Origin: Paucidesulfovibrio longus DSM 6739
GTDB lineage: Bacteria > Desulfobacterota > Desulfovibrionia > Desulfovibrionales > Desulfovibrionaceae
NCBI RefSeq assembly: GCF_000420485.1
Contig: NZ_ATVA01000001.1
Span: 39,978-103,977 of the forward strand
Length of the DNA: 64,000 bases
Reading direction: 5' to 3'
Position numbers and translations under genes: made by a program. This document shows positions 47,815 through 55,673 of the stretch, in pieces (the stretch's first letter is position 1; every line of letters begins with the position of its first letter). The notes beneath the pieces are model-generated. The model had not been told where the DNA came from. It did no database searches and saw nothing but the letters and a program-made list of their open reading frames with translations.

Positions 47815-49806
47815 TTATGCCCAGTCCAGTTTTTTGCGGGCGGCCTCAAAGTCGTTGATGATCATTGCGGCGACCTTCTGCGGGTCGGGGTCGACGTTCA
47901 TGCAGGAGCCGAGCAGTTCTCTCGTGCCGCCGTAGAGGAAGTCGCGGACCTTTTTCGAGCCCTGCACCGGCGCGTGCACGCAGTGGTAGGAGTCGAAACC
48001 GAGCATGCGGAAGGCCAGCGCCGCGCCTACGCCCTTCTCGTTGGACCATTCCGGCGTGACTTCCGCGAACGGCATGTCCTTGATGGGATGCCCGGCGAAA
48101 CCGGCGATGGTTGCGAAGGTGCCCACGGCATGGGCGTTGTCGATGCATTCGCCGAAGTGCAGGACCGGCGGCAGGTTGTCGCCGAGAAACGCCTTCAGGC
48201 TGTCGCCGCACTTTTCCCGGGCCTCGGGCCTGCAATAGCCGAGCTTGGCCATAGGGAAGGAGGCGCAGCCGTTGGTGAAGACCAGGATGTTGTTCTTCAG
48301 CAGGATGTCGACGATGTCCACGATGGCCTTTTCAAAGACGATGCGGGTGTTCGTGCAACCGGCCAGGTTGATGATGCCCCTGATCCTGCCGTCCTTCAGC
48401 GCCTTGGCGATGGGCTCCACGCTGCCGTCGAAGTGCTCGCTCAGCACCTCGAGTCCGAAACCGACCTGGGCCTCCATCTCGTAGGGCGGGATGTGCCGTT
48501 TGACGTCGCGCCGGTTGGAGAAGCTCTCGATGGCGCGGGTGACGATCTTCTCGGCCAGCTCGGGCAGCTTGTCCAGGTCCTCCAGGTCGCGCTTGTAGCC
48601 GATGTGCTCGGCACCGGGCAACCGGTTGGATTCGTTGGTGGTCACGACCACGGTCTTGTAGCAGTTGGCCACGTCCATGATGCCGGGGAAGACCTCCTGG
48701 ATGTCCGCCAGCCACAGGTCGAGCGCGCCGGTGGCGACCACCAGCTCGGAGCCGTTGGCGTTGGACAGGGGGATGACCCCGCCCAGGCGGTACATGGAAG
48801 ACAGGCCGGAGCAGCAGATGCCGTAAAACTGGATGCCCTTGGCCCCGGCCTCCTCGGCCATCTTGACGAACTTCTCGGTGCGCGCGGTTTCGATGACCTT
48901 CATGGCCATCATCGGGGCATGGCCGTGAATGGCGATGTTGACCGTGTCCGTCTTCAGCGCGCCGAGGTTTGCCTTGATGGTGCTGCGGCGCGGGACGCCG
49001 TAGAGACAATCCTGGGCGATGGAGCCGCCGACCACGCTGTTCATGGAGAAGGTTAGGCCCAGGCGCAGGAAATGATCCATGGCCTTGCGCCAGTCGCCCT
49101 GGGTGCCGACCGTGGTCTGATGCAGGGCCTCGAAGACCTCATGATAGGAGCTGATCGGGGTCAGGCCGAGCTCTTCCCAGACCTTCTGGCGCTCGGCCGG
49201 GGCGATGGCCCTGAGGGTCTTGTGCGGGCCGGGCACGGTCCGGCTCATGTCCTCAAGCAGAATGTCGGCAATCTCGCCAGCCAGGGCTTCGACGGTCTTG
49301 CCCTCGGTCTTCAGCCCGTAGGCCTTGGCCACGCCCATGACCTTGTCCTTGCCCACGATGGGCAGATCGACGTTGCCCTCGGCGGCCTTCTTCATGGTCA
49401 GCATGACCTCGCGGGCGCGGGCGCCGTGCCCGGCCACGCCACCGGCCGCCGAACGGACCATGTTGCGGGCGACAATAAGGTCCGCGTTGGCCCCGCAGGT
49501 GCCTCTGGGGGAACGCTCCGTGATCTTGCACGGCCCGAGCGAGCAGATGCGGCAGCAGACCCCGGCGAGGCCGAAAGTGCAGTGCGGTTTCTGCTTGTCG
49601 AAGCGATCGAAACAGTTCTCCACACCCTGTTCGTCCATGTACTTGAGCATCTCCCGGACCGCCGGATCCGGGGCGTGATTCATCACCTCCTCTTTGCTGG
49701 CAAAGGACTCGCGGTAGGCTTTGACCGCATCCTTGTAGTCGGTGAAATCGTTGTCGTGGTGGTGATGGCCGTGACCATGCTCATGCGAATGGTTGTCGCC
49801 GCACAT
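47815..49806 (-). CDS. cooS: Nickel carbon monoxide dehydrogenase, copy 1
   Basis: Catalytic subunit of anaerobic Ni-Fe CO dehydrogenase, 663 residues, oxidising CO to CO2 as a homodimer. The D-cluster cysteines are C76 and C84 and the B-cluster cysteines C85, C88, C93 and C104; C-cluster ligands appear in IHGHAP, YGICCSG, ANCYKTV, LAGCTNT, TNGCASF and HFGECID. The N-terminus has an extra histidine-rich arm (HSHEHGHGHHHHD) of a kind suited to nickel handling. No cooF, cooC or acetyl-CoA synthase gene is adjacent, so it is a stand-alone type. A consensus sigma-54 promoter lies 130 bases upstream. Most residues match copy 2 at 51340. Confidence 0.97.
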   Translation of the reverse strand: MCGDNHSHEHGHGHHHHDNDFTDYKDAVKAYRESFASKEEVMNHAPDPAVREMLKYMDEQGVENCFDRFDKQKPHCTFGLAGVCCRICSLGPCKITERSPRGTCGANADLIVARNMVRSAAGGVAGHGARAREVMLTMKKAAEGNVDLPIVGKDKVMGVAKAYGLKTEGKTVEALAGEIADILLEDMSRTVPGPHKTLRAIAPAERQKVWEELGLTPISSYHEVFEALHQTTVGTQGDWRKAMDHFLRLGLTFSMNSVVGGSIAQDCLYGVPRRSTIKANLGALKTDTVNIAIHGHAPMMAMKVIETARTEKFVKMAEEAGAKGIQFYGICCSGLSSMYRLGGVIPLSNANGSELVVATGALDLWLADIQEVFPGIMDVANCYKTVVVTTNESNRLPGAEHIGYKRDLEDLDKLPELAEKIVTRAIESFSNRRDVKRHIPPYEMEAQVGFGLEVLSEHFDGSVEPIAKALKDGRIRGIINLAGCTNTRIVFEKAIVDIVDILLKNNILVFTNGCASFPMAKLGYCRPEAREKCGDSLKAFLGDNLPPVLHFGECIDNAHAVGTFATIAGFAGHPIKDMPFAEVTPEWSNEKGVGAALAFRMLGFDSYHCVHAPVQGSKKVRDFLYGGTRELLGSCMNVDPDPQKVAAMIINDFEAARKKLDWA

Positions 49807-49935
49807 AGAAACACTCCTTGGCTTGAAAATTGTTCAGCAAGAGACGGCGCCTATCACGTGGCCGGGCGGAACCCAGTTCCGACCGAACGTCCTTCCCGGA
49901 CAACGCCGCCAGACCGCAAACCCTTTCCACTCAAG

Positions 49936-49951
49936 GCAATCCCCGTGCCAG
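49936..49951 (-). promoter_or_regulatory. Sigma-54 promoter of CO dehydrogenase copy 1
   Basis: On the minus strand TGGCACG-GGGA-TTGC, a full match to the -24/-12 consensus with correct spacing. Expected start near 49925, giving a leader of about 120 bases. Confidence 0.85.
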
Positions 49952-50266
49952 CAGCTGAAATTATTCAATTCACTGATATAACGACATATTTACAGTTGAT
50001 CGCACAAAAAAGGCAACGAAACCCCGTTGAACAACGGTATTCCGGTGTAGTTTCAACGAATTCTCGTCGATCCACGCGGTCCGGAAGGCGAGTAAGGGGA
50101 TGACGCGCAGCCCGCGCCGGAAGATTTCGAATTGGCAAAGGGGGAAATTGCAACCCGCCCGGATGCCTCCTGAAAGGATAACCACCCGCCGTCACGGGAG
50201 CTTTACATGCGCTGCCTCCCGCCCCCACCCGAAACGCGCCCGACCGCGGCGGCAAGCCGTGAAACC

Positions 50267-50282
50267 GGGCATGCTCCTTGCT
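50267..50282 (+). promoter_or_regulatory. Candidate sigma-54 promoter before the DUF169 gene
   Basis: GGGCAT-GCTCC-TTGC has the GG and GC doublets at proper distance but departs from consensus at the -24 element. It points at the DUF169 gene 143 bases away. Confidence 0.4.
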
Positions 50283-50319
50283 CAGTGAAGAGGACTCATT
50301 GCGAGTATCCATTCCAAAA

Positions 50320-50402
50320 GTTCACTCCCGCAGGTCGGCAGAGACATAATAAACGCCATCAACCAGCCTAAAACTCTCCGATTCCGTGCTGCGGGAGTGA
50401 AC
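50320..50402. repeat. 14-base perfect inverted repeat in the DUF169 leader
   Basis: GTTCACTCCCGCAG at 50320-50333 and its exact complement at 50389-50402, 55 bases apart; the second arm ends ten bases before the ribosome site. The remaining part of the 618-base gap 49807-50424 has no gene. Confidence 0.75.
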
Positions 50403-50424
50403 AACAAACTCAGGAGACGAAACG

Positions 50425-51198
50425 ATGACCTATAACGAGATGCAAGCCGTATTGATGAAGGAACTGCGCCTGTACCACTACCCGGTCGCGGTCAAATTCT
50501 TCTTCGACGAAAACGAGCTGGAGACATTCCGGCGGAACGCACCGGAAATACACACGCCGCTCAAGCCCATGACTTTCTGTCAGTGGGAGATAGGCGCGCG
50601 GATGCAGGGACAGATCGTCTACTCCGATGTCGAAGGACTCGGCTGCGGCAACGCCAGGTATTGCTTCGGGTGGAAGGGGTTGGACGACGGCGAGATCAAG
50701 GGACACGCCAAATACGTCCGGGACCTTGACCAGGCCGAACGGTTCGTAAAGTCCAAGCACCGGCTCCGGGACGGCCTGTTGGGAGTCGCCGTGGCGCCGC
50801 TGGGTTCCATCGACGGCCTCTACGAGCCGGACACGGTGCACTTCTACTGTGACAACATGCAGGCGTACCACCTGGCCGTGGACTACATGGCCGCCACCGA
50901 CACCCACCCGCTCCGCCCGAACATCACCATGAATTCCTCCGCCTGCGGCGGCAACGTCTTCACGTTCATGGAGCAGGAGTTCAACATGCTTCCCGCCTGC
51001 TCCGGCAGCTACAACGCGGGCAAGACCGAGCGCGGCGAGATCAACGTGATCATCCCCGGCGGCAAGTTCGCGGCCACCTTCCAGCGGCTCATGGACCGCA
51101 TCGAAAAGACGAGCAGCTCCATCACCCGGCCCGGCGACGGGTTCCCCGGCGCGGACATTTGCAAGAACTGTCCGCTGATCATCTTCAAGAAGCGGTAA
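50425..51198 (+). CDS. DUF169 family protein
   Basis: 257-residue protein of the DUF169 family, often found in anaerobes near metal or one-carbon enzymes, with unknown activity. Conserved-looking parts: YPVAVKFFFDENEL, PMTFCQWEIGARM, GCGNARYCFGW, a central CGGNVF, and the C-terminal CKNCPLIIF. Seven cysteines suggest metal binding. Lies between the two CO dehydrogenase genes, divergent from copy 1 and convergent with copy 2, so its role is probably tied to them, for example in active-site assembly; this is inference. Start ATG 50425 follows AGGAGACG. Confidence 0.85.
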   Translation: MTYNEMQAVLMKELRLYHYPVAVKFFFDENELETFRRNAPEIHTPLKPMTFCQWEIGARMQGQIVYSDVEGLGCGNARYCFGWKGLDDGEIKGHAKYVRDLDQAERFVKSKHRLRDGLLGVAVAPLGSIDGLYEPDTVHFYCDNMQAYHLAVDYMAATDTHPLRPNITMNSSACGGNVFTFMEQEFNMLPACSGSYNAGKTERGEINVIIPGGKFAATFQRLMDRIEKTSSSITRPGDGFPGADICKNCPLIIFKKR

Positions 51199-51224
51199 CC
51201 CGCGCTAAACCGATATGATGACTG

Positions 51225-51254
51225 GCGGCCTCCCTCACGGGGGGCCGCTTTTTT
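51225..51254 (+). terminator. Terminator after the DUF169 gene
   Basis: Ten-base arms GCGGCCTCCC and GGGGGGCCGC (one T-G pair), loop TCAC, six T residues. Confidence 0.9.
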
Positions 51255-51273
51255 CGTGCCGACGCCCATAACA

Positions 51274-51308
51274 AAAGAGGGACGGCCCGCCGTTTGGCGG
51301 ACCGTCCC
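51274..51308 (-). terminator. Terminator after CO dehydrogenase copy 2
   Basis: Minus strand arms GGGACGG(T)CCGCC and GGCGG(G)CCGTCCC with loop AAAC, followed by TCTTTTG. Confidence 0.8.
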
Positions 51309-51339
51309 CTGCGTCGCGTGTATCGCTATGCGGCTGGGA

Positions 51340-53322
51340 CTATCTCCAGCACAATTTCGACCGCGCCTCTTCGAAATCGGCAATGATCATGGCGGCGAGC
51401 TTTTTGGGATCGGTGTCCACCTTCATGCTGGAACCGAGCAGCTCCCGGGTGCCGCCATAGAGGAAGTCGCGCACCTTTTCCGAGCCCTGCACCGGCGCGT
51501 GCACGCAGTGGTAGGAGTCAAAACCGAGCATCCGGAACGCCAGCGCCGCGCCGACCCCCTTCTCGTTGGACCATTCCGGCGTGACCTCGGCAAAGGGCAT
51601 GTCCTTCATCTGGTGTCCCGCGTACCCGGCAATCTCCCGGAACGTGGCCACGGCGTGGGCGTTGTCGATGCATTCGCCGAAATGCCAGACCGGCGGCAGC
51701 TCTCCCCTGAGGAATATCTGCAGTCGCTCGCCACACTTGTTGAGGGCCTTCTTGCTGCAGTATCCCAGCTTGGCCATGGGGAACGAGGCGCAGCCGTTGG
51801 TGAAGACCAGGACGTTGTTCTTGAGCAGGATGTCGACGACCTCCACGATGGCCTTTTCGTAGACGATCCGGGTGTTGGTGCATCCGGCGAGGTTGATGAT
51901 GCCCTTGATCTGCCCGTTGATGATGGCGGACGCCACGCGCTCCATGCAGCCGTAGTGGGCGTCGAGGGTTTCCAGGCTGAAGCCCACTTCGGCCTCCATC
52001 TCGTGGTCGGGGATGTGCCGCTGGACATCCCGGCGATTGGTGAAGCTCTCTATGGCGCGGGTGACGATCCTGTCCGCCAGCTCGGGGAGCTTGTCCAGAT
52101 CCTCCAGGTCGCGCCGGTAGCCGATGTGCTCGGCACCGGGCAGCCGGTTCGATTCGTTGGTGGTCACGACCACCGTCTTGTAGCAGTCGGCCACGTCCAT
52201 GATGCCGGGGAAGACCTCCTGGATGTCCGCCAGCCACAGGTCGAGGGCGCCCGTGGCGAGCACCAGCTCCGAGCCGTTGGCGTTGGAGAGGGGAATGACG
52301 CCGCCAAGCCGGTAGAGCGAGGACAACCCGGAACAGCAGATGCCGTAGAACTGGATGCCCGCGGCCCCGGCCTCTTCCGCCATCTTCACGAATTTGTCCG
52401 AGCGGGCCGCCTCGATGACCTTGGTGGCCAGCATGGGGGCGTGCCCGTGGATGGCGATGTTGACGGTGTCCGTCTTCAGCGCGCCGAGGTTCGCCTTGAC
52501 CGTGGTCCGCTTCGGGGTGCCGTAGAGACAGTCGCTGGCAATGGAGCCGCCGACCACGCTGTTCATGGAAAAGGCGATGCCCAGCCGCATAAACTGATCC
52601 ATGGCCTTGCGCCAGTCGCCCTGGGTGCCGACCGTGGTCTGGTGCAGCGCCTCGAACACCTCATGATAGGAGCCAACAGGCAGCACGCCCAGCTTCTCCC
52701 AGGTCTGCCGCCGCTCGGGAGTGGCGACGGCCTCCAGCGTCCTGTGCGGCCCCGGCACGGTGCGGCTCATGTCCTCAAGCAGGATGTCCGCGATCTCGTT
52801 GGCCAGCTCCTCGATGCTCTTGTCCTTGGTGACCAGGTTGAAGGCGGCGGCCATTTTCCTGACCGCCTCCTTGCCGAGGATGGGGAGATCGACTTCCCCT
52901 GCGGCGGCCTTCTTCATGGTCAGCATGACTTCGCGCGCCCGCGCCCCATGGGCCGCCACGCCGCCGGCCGCCGCGCGCACCAGATTGCGGGCCACGATCA
53001 GGTCCGCATTGGCTCCGCATGTGCCCCGGGGAGAACGCTCCGTTATCTTGCATGGCCCGAGCGAGCAGATGCGGCAGCAGACGCCCGCAAGGCCGAAGGA
53101 GCAATGCGGCTTCTGCTTGTCGAAACGGTCGAAACAGTTCTCAACACCCTGCTCGTCCATGTATTTGACCATCTCCCGAACCGCCGGGTCCGGGGCCTGG
53201 TCCATCACGTCCGCCTTGCTGGCGAAGGTCTCACGGTAGGCTTTGACCGCTGCGGTATAGTCGGTGAAGTCATTATGGTCATGGTGATGTCCATGCTCAT
53301 GGGAATGCTGTTCTTTCGCCAT
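51340..53322 (-). CDS. cooS: Nickel carbon monoxide dehydrogenase, copy 2
   Basis: 660-residue paralogue of the enzyme at 47815, same direction. D/B-cluster cysteines at 74, 82, 83, 86, 91 and 102; C-cluster motifs as in copy 1 (YGICCSG, LAGCTNT, TNGCASF, HFGECID). Shorter histidine-rich N-terminus (HSHEHGHHHDH). The start at ATG 53322 follows AAGGGG; an upstream in-frame codon at 53379 is weaker. A sigma-54 promoter lies 90 bases upstream and a terminator follows the gene. Differences concentrate at residues 150-210 and 380-430, so the pair has had time to diverge. Confidence 0.97.
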   Translation of the reverse strand: MAKEQHSHEHGHHHDHNDFTDYTAAVKAYRETFASKADVMDQAPDPAVREMVKYMDEQGVENCFDRFDKQKPHCSFGLAGVCCRICSLGPCKITERSPRGTCGANADLIVARNLVRAAAGGVAAHGARAREVMLTMKKAAAGEVDLPILGKEAVRKMAAAFNLVTKDKSIEELANEIADILLEDMSRTVPGPHRTLEAVATPERRQTWEKLGVLPVGSYHEVFEALHQTTVGTQGDWRKAMDQFMRLGIAFSMNSVVGGSIASDCLYGTPKRTTVKANLGALKTDTVNIAIHGHAPMLATKVIEAARSDKFVKMAEEAGAAGIQFYGICCSGLSSLYRLGGVIPLSNANGSELVLATGALDLWLADIQEVFPGIMDVADCYKTVVVTTNESNRLPGAEHIGYRRDLEDLDKLPELADRIVTRAIESFTNRRDVQRHIPDHEMEAEVGFSLETLDAHYGCMERVASAIINGQIKGIINLAGCTNTRIVYEKAIVEVVDILLKNNVLVFTNGCASFPMAKLGYCSKKALNKCGERLQIFLRGELPPVWHFGECIDNAHAVATFREIAGYAGHQMKDMPFAEVTPEWSNEKGVGAALAFRMLGFDSYHCVHAPVQGSEKVRDFLYGGTRELLGSSMKVDTDPKKLAAMIIADFEEARSKLCWR

Positions 53323-53411
53323 GTAATACCCCTTCTGGCTGTATTGATTGGAAAGGCCTCGGAATACGTTTGCGTTCACTCAGACCTTTCGCGAAGTAGA
53401 GCCGTAGTCAG

Positions 53412-53427
53412 GCAAGAGGTGTGCCAG
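53412..53427 (-). promoter_or_regulatory. Sigma-54 promoter of CO dehydrogenase copy 2
   Basis: Minus strand TGGCAC-ACCTC-TTGC, full -24/-12 consensus with correct spacing. Confidence 0.85.
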
Positions 53428-53904
53428 TAGGGATGATTTCGTTATATACTGAATTTAATGTGGATTTATTTTTGAAACCAAAAACCGTAAACGGAATTTC
53501 GTTAATTCCGCTTTTCCCGCTGTCAATGCAACGGAATACCGTTTTTCCCGATGAAACAGAAAGGATAACAAATTGATTATTGCTTTTATTGAAACTCTAT
53601 CTTTGATTTCACGGACACACAGCACAATCACTATGGAGAGGCCCATCGACGAGCTCCCGGCCGAACTGGCGCATCTGAGCTCAAACAGTGGCGATTCGCT
53701 CAGACCACGTATCAACCAAGTACCATTCCAAGCGGCACCCATGGTTTTAATGGTACATATGGCGTTTGCAACTCATTGAAATGCCGTAAGCATGCGGCCT
53801 ACAGTTTGATTTTTTACAGCCTTCCACGAAGTTAACACCTGCCTAAATCGAAGTACTCCTTGCTTCATGAAGTCATGCCCGGGCTGTGTTGACATCGGCT
53901 AGAG
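53428..53904. other. AT-rich gene-free stretch left of the ISL3 element
   Basis: Short frames on both strands lack ribosome sites and known domains. It contains an inverted CGGAATT-TCGTT-AATTCCG near 53490 and a related ACGGAATACCGT-like motif some 40 bases on, possibly activator-binding sites upstream of the sigma-54 promoter. Confidence 0.45.
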
Positions 53905-55240
53905 TTGGTGCCTTTTTTTGGTTCATCCGGTTAAAGCGTACTTGGACTCATGAATGCCCATAATCCTGAGTTTGAAGAACTCAGTATCGCGGTAGCCGTA
54001 GGCCTGCCGTTTCAATGTCTTGATCTTGTTGTTTGTCCCTTCGATTGGACCTGATGAGATGGGGTGATCGTAGTAGGCAAGGATGCCGAAACGATACGCG
54101 GCAAGCGTCTTCGCCATGACCTGCAAGGGGCGAATCTCTGAGGCTTCGGCTCTAGCGATCCAATCAGCGATAACCTTTTCCGCTGTTGCCTTGTTCGGTT
54201 GGGACCAGAATTGTCGCAAATCCTCTTTCAGATAGTAGGCTGTCGCCAGTGGTTTGTTCAGCCGCAACGCTTCGTCCAGGCGTTGTTTCTCATCACGGCC
54301 TTCATCCAAGTTTTCCGGATTTTTCAGAAGAATCCAACGAGTGCCTTTGACTGCCTTCTTCTCAAGTGGTGACGAGAGTTCCCTGAATAGTTGACGGCGA
54401 ATCTGGGTGATTTTCTCGTTCATCAATTTGACCACATGGAATCGGTCAAAAACAATGGCCACATTAGGCAAACTCTCCATGACGGCGCTGATGTAACCAA
54501 CGTTCATGTCAGTCGCCACAGCCGCAATCTTGGCTCTGGTTTTCTTGAGTCGTTTCCAGAATGGAAGGATAGTTTCGCGGCTTCGACCTTCTCCGACGAA
54601 AACAACTGCGCCGCTTTCGAGATCCATGACCAACGTCAAATACTTCTGGCCTTTTCTGACACTGATTTCATCGATGGCAATGTATTTGAGCTTCCCCAAT
54701 TTCGGCTTTGCGAAACGATGAAACAGATACCGTTTGAAAATTGATTTAATCGTGTCCCAACCGACGCCGAGCAGGTCGGCAACATCTTGTATTGTCATCT
54801 TTTTTGCCAGAGCAAGAGCGTAACGCTCAAATGCCTTGGTGTACCATCGTCTTGGTTCCGCGACTTGCACATCAATTAGTCGAACTACACCACAATTACG
54901 GCATCCTATCCGCTGCACAGGAATGACCAGCCAAACCGGTTTGAAACCGATGGGTACAGTCTGCACCCACCGCTCGGAAAAGCCTCGACGGATGATGTTT
55001 CTGGAACGACAGCAGGGACAACGAACAAGATCGTCTTTGGGTTGCACTTTCAGGATTATATTGCCTGCGATAAAATCCTGTCGAATGTAGTCGTAGCCTC
55101 GCAGGCCGAACGCGTGGTAGATGAAACTCGTGGACATGGCGACAGCTCCTTTTGATGGTCATTGGCGTGAACATCATTAGGACGCCATGTCCTTTCATTT
55201 TGTCAAAAGTACGCTCTGACCGGATGCCCCCCTTTGCCAC
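53905..55240 (-). mobile_element. ISL3 family insertion sequence
   Basis: Contains one transposase gene. Inverted ends share CATCCGGTyAgAGCGTACTT: left arm 53920-53943, right arm 55207-55230. The transposase stop lies inside the left arm, a compact arrangement usual for insertion sequences. The outermost bases of both arms have diverged, so exact borders and the expected 8-bp target duplication are unresolved. Confidence 0.8.
53923..55137 (-). CDS. ISL3 family transposase
   Basis: 404-residue DDE transposase. N-terminal zinc-finger (CPCCRSRN, later CRNCG), a helix-turn-helix region (MTIQDVADLLGVGWDTIKSIF), and the catalytic acids in AIDEISVRKG, ATDMNVGY and PIEGTNNKIK. Appears intact, so the element may be active. 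Base composition is clearly lower in GC than the core genes. Confidence 0.95.
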   Translation of the reverse strand: MSTSFIYHAFGLRGYDYIRQDFIAGNIILKVQPKDDLVRCPCCRSRNIIRRGFSERWVQTVPIGFKPVWLVIPVQRIGCRNCGVVRLIDVQVAEPRRWYTKAFERYALALAKKMTIQDVADLLGVGWDTIKSIFKRYLFHRFAKPKLGKLKYIAIDEISVRKGQKYLTLVMDLESGAVVFVGEGRSRETILPFWKRLKKTRAKIAAVATDMNVGYISAVMESLPNVAIVFDRFHVVKLMNEKITQIRRQLFRELSSPLEKKAVKGTRWILLKNPENLDEGRDEKQRLDEALRLNKPLATAYYLKEDLRQFWSQPNKATAEKVIADWIARAEASEIRPLQVMAKTLAAYRFGILAYYDHPISSGPIEGTNNKIKTLKRQAYGYRDTEFFKLRIMGIHESKYALTG

Positions 55241-55275
55241 TTGACATATCGACAAAAAGAGATATGCTGATATGT
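55241..55275 (+). promoter_or_regulatory. Promoter and operator of arsR
   Basis: TTGACA, 16 bases, TATGCT, overlapping half-sites CATATC and GATATG/GATATGT. The predicted start of transcription falls on or next to the ATG at 55276, so the message may be leaderless. It begins directly outside the ISL3 right end. Confidence 0.55.
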
Positions 55276-55587
55276 ATGAATTTGGAAGAAATTTGTAAAG
55301 CGCTAGGGAATCCGGTGCGCCTCAGCATCATGGAATGGTTGAAGGAACCTGAAAAAAACTTCCAGCCCATGGTTCACCTGCCGGAAAATGAACGCGGCAA
55401 AGGATACGTTTGCGTAGGTGCCATACAGGAACGAGTAGGGATCACGCAGTCTACAACGTCGAGCTTTTTACGCAAGATGAAACAGGTTGGCCTGCTGCAC
55501 AGCAAACGTATCGGACAATGGACCTACTACCGCCGGAATGAAGAGCGCATACAAGAGCTGGCGATATATATTGCCAACAAGCTTTAA
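55276..55587 (+). CDS. ArsR family transcriptional regulator
   Basis: 103-residue winged-helix repressor: ICKALGNPVRLSIMEWL, then GAIQERVGITQSTTSSFLRKMKQVGLL and the wing SKRIGQWTYYRRNEE. Two cysteines only (residues 7 and about 46), so an arsenic-type metal site is not obvious; related regulators of this shape sense electrophiles or quinones. The palindromic operators before it and before the adjacent ene-reductase match each other (ATATC/GATAT). An in-frame ATG at 55264 is an alternative start. Confidence 0.88.
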   Translation: MNLEEICKALGNPVRLSIMEWLKEPEKNFQPMVHLPENERGKGYVCVGAIQERVGITQSTTSSFLRKMKQVGLLHSKRIGQWTYYRRNEERIQELAIYIANKL

Positions 55588-55626
55588 TCATTAAGGAGGC
55601 CTTGCGCTTCCTTTTTTACCATCACA

Positions 55627-55650
55627 ACATATCGCAAATTCGCGATATGT
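55627..55650 (+). promoter_or_regulatory. ArsR operator before the ene-reductase
   Basis: Perfect nine-base inverted arms ACATATCGC and GCGATATGT with six bases between, 24 bases upstream of the start codon; the same half-sites occur at the arsR promoter. Confidence 0.75.
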
Positions 55651-55673
55651 AAATTTAGCGAGGAATAAGTACC

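Noticed and set aside
50110..50160. A second sigma-54 site TTGGCA...TTGCA
   Set aside because: The two elements are four bases too far apart for a -24/-12 promoter.
53455..53779. Frames of 68 and 95 codons upstream of cooS copy 2
   Set aside because: They overlap each other on opposite strands in AT-rich regulatory sequence and show no domain.
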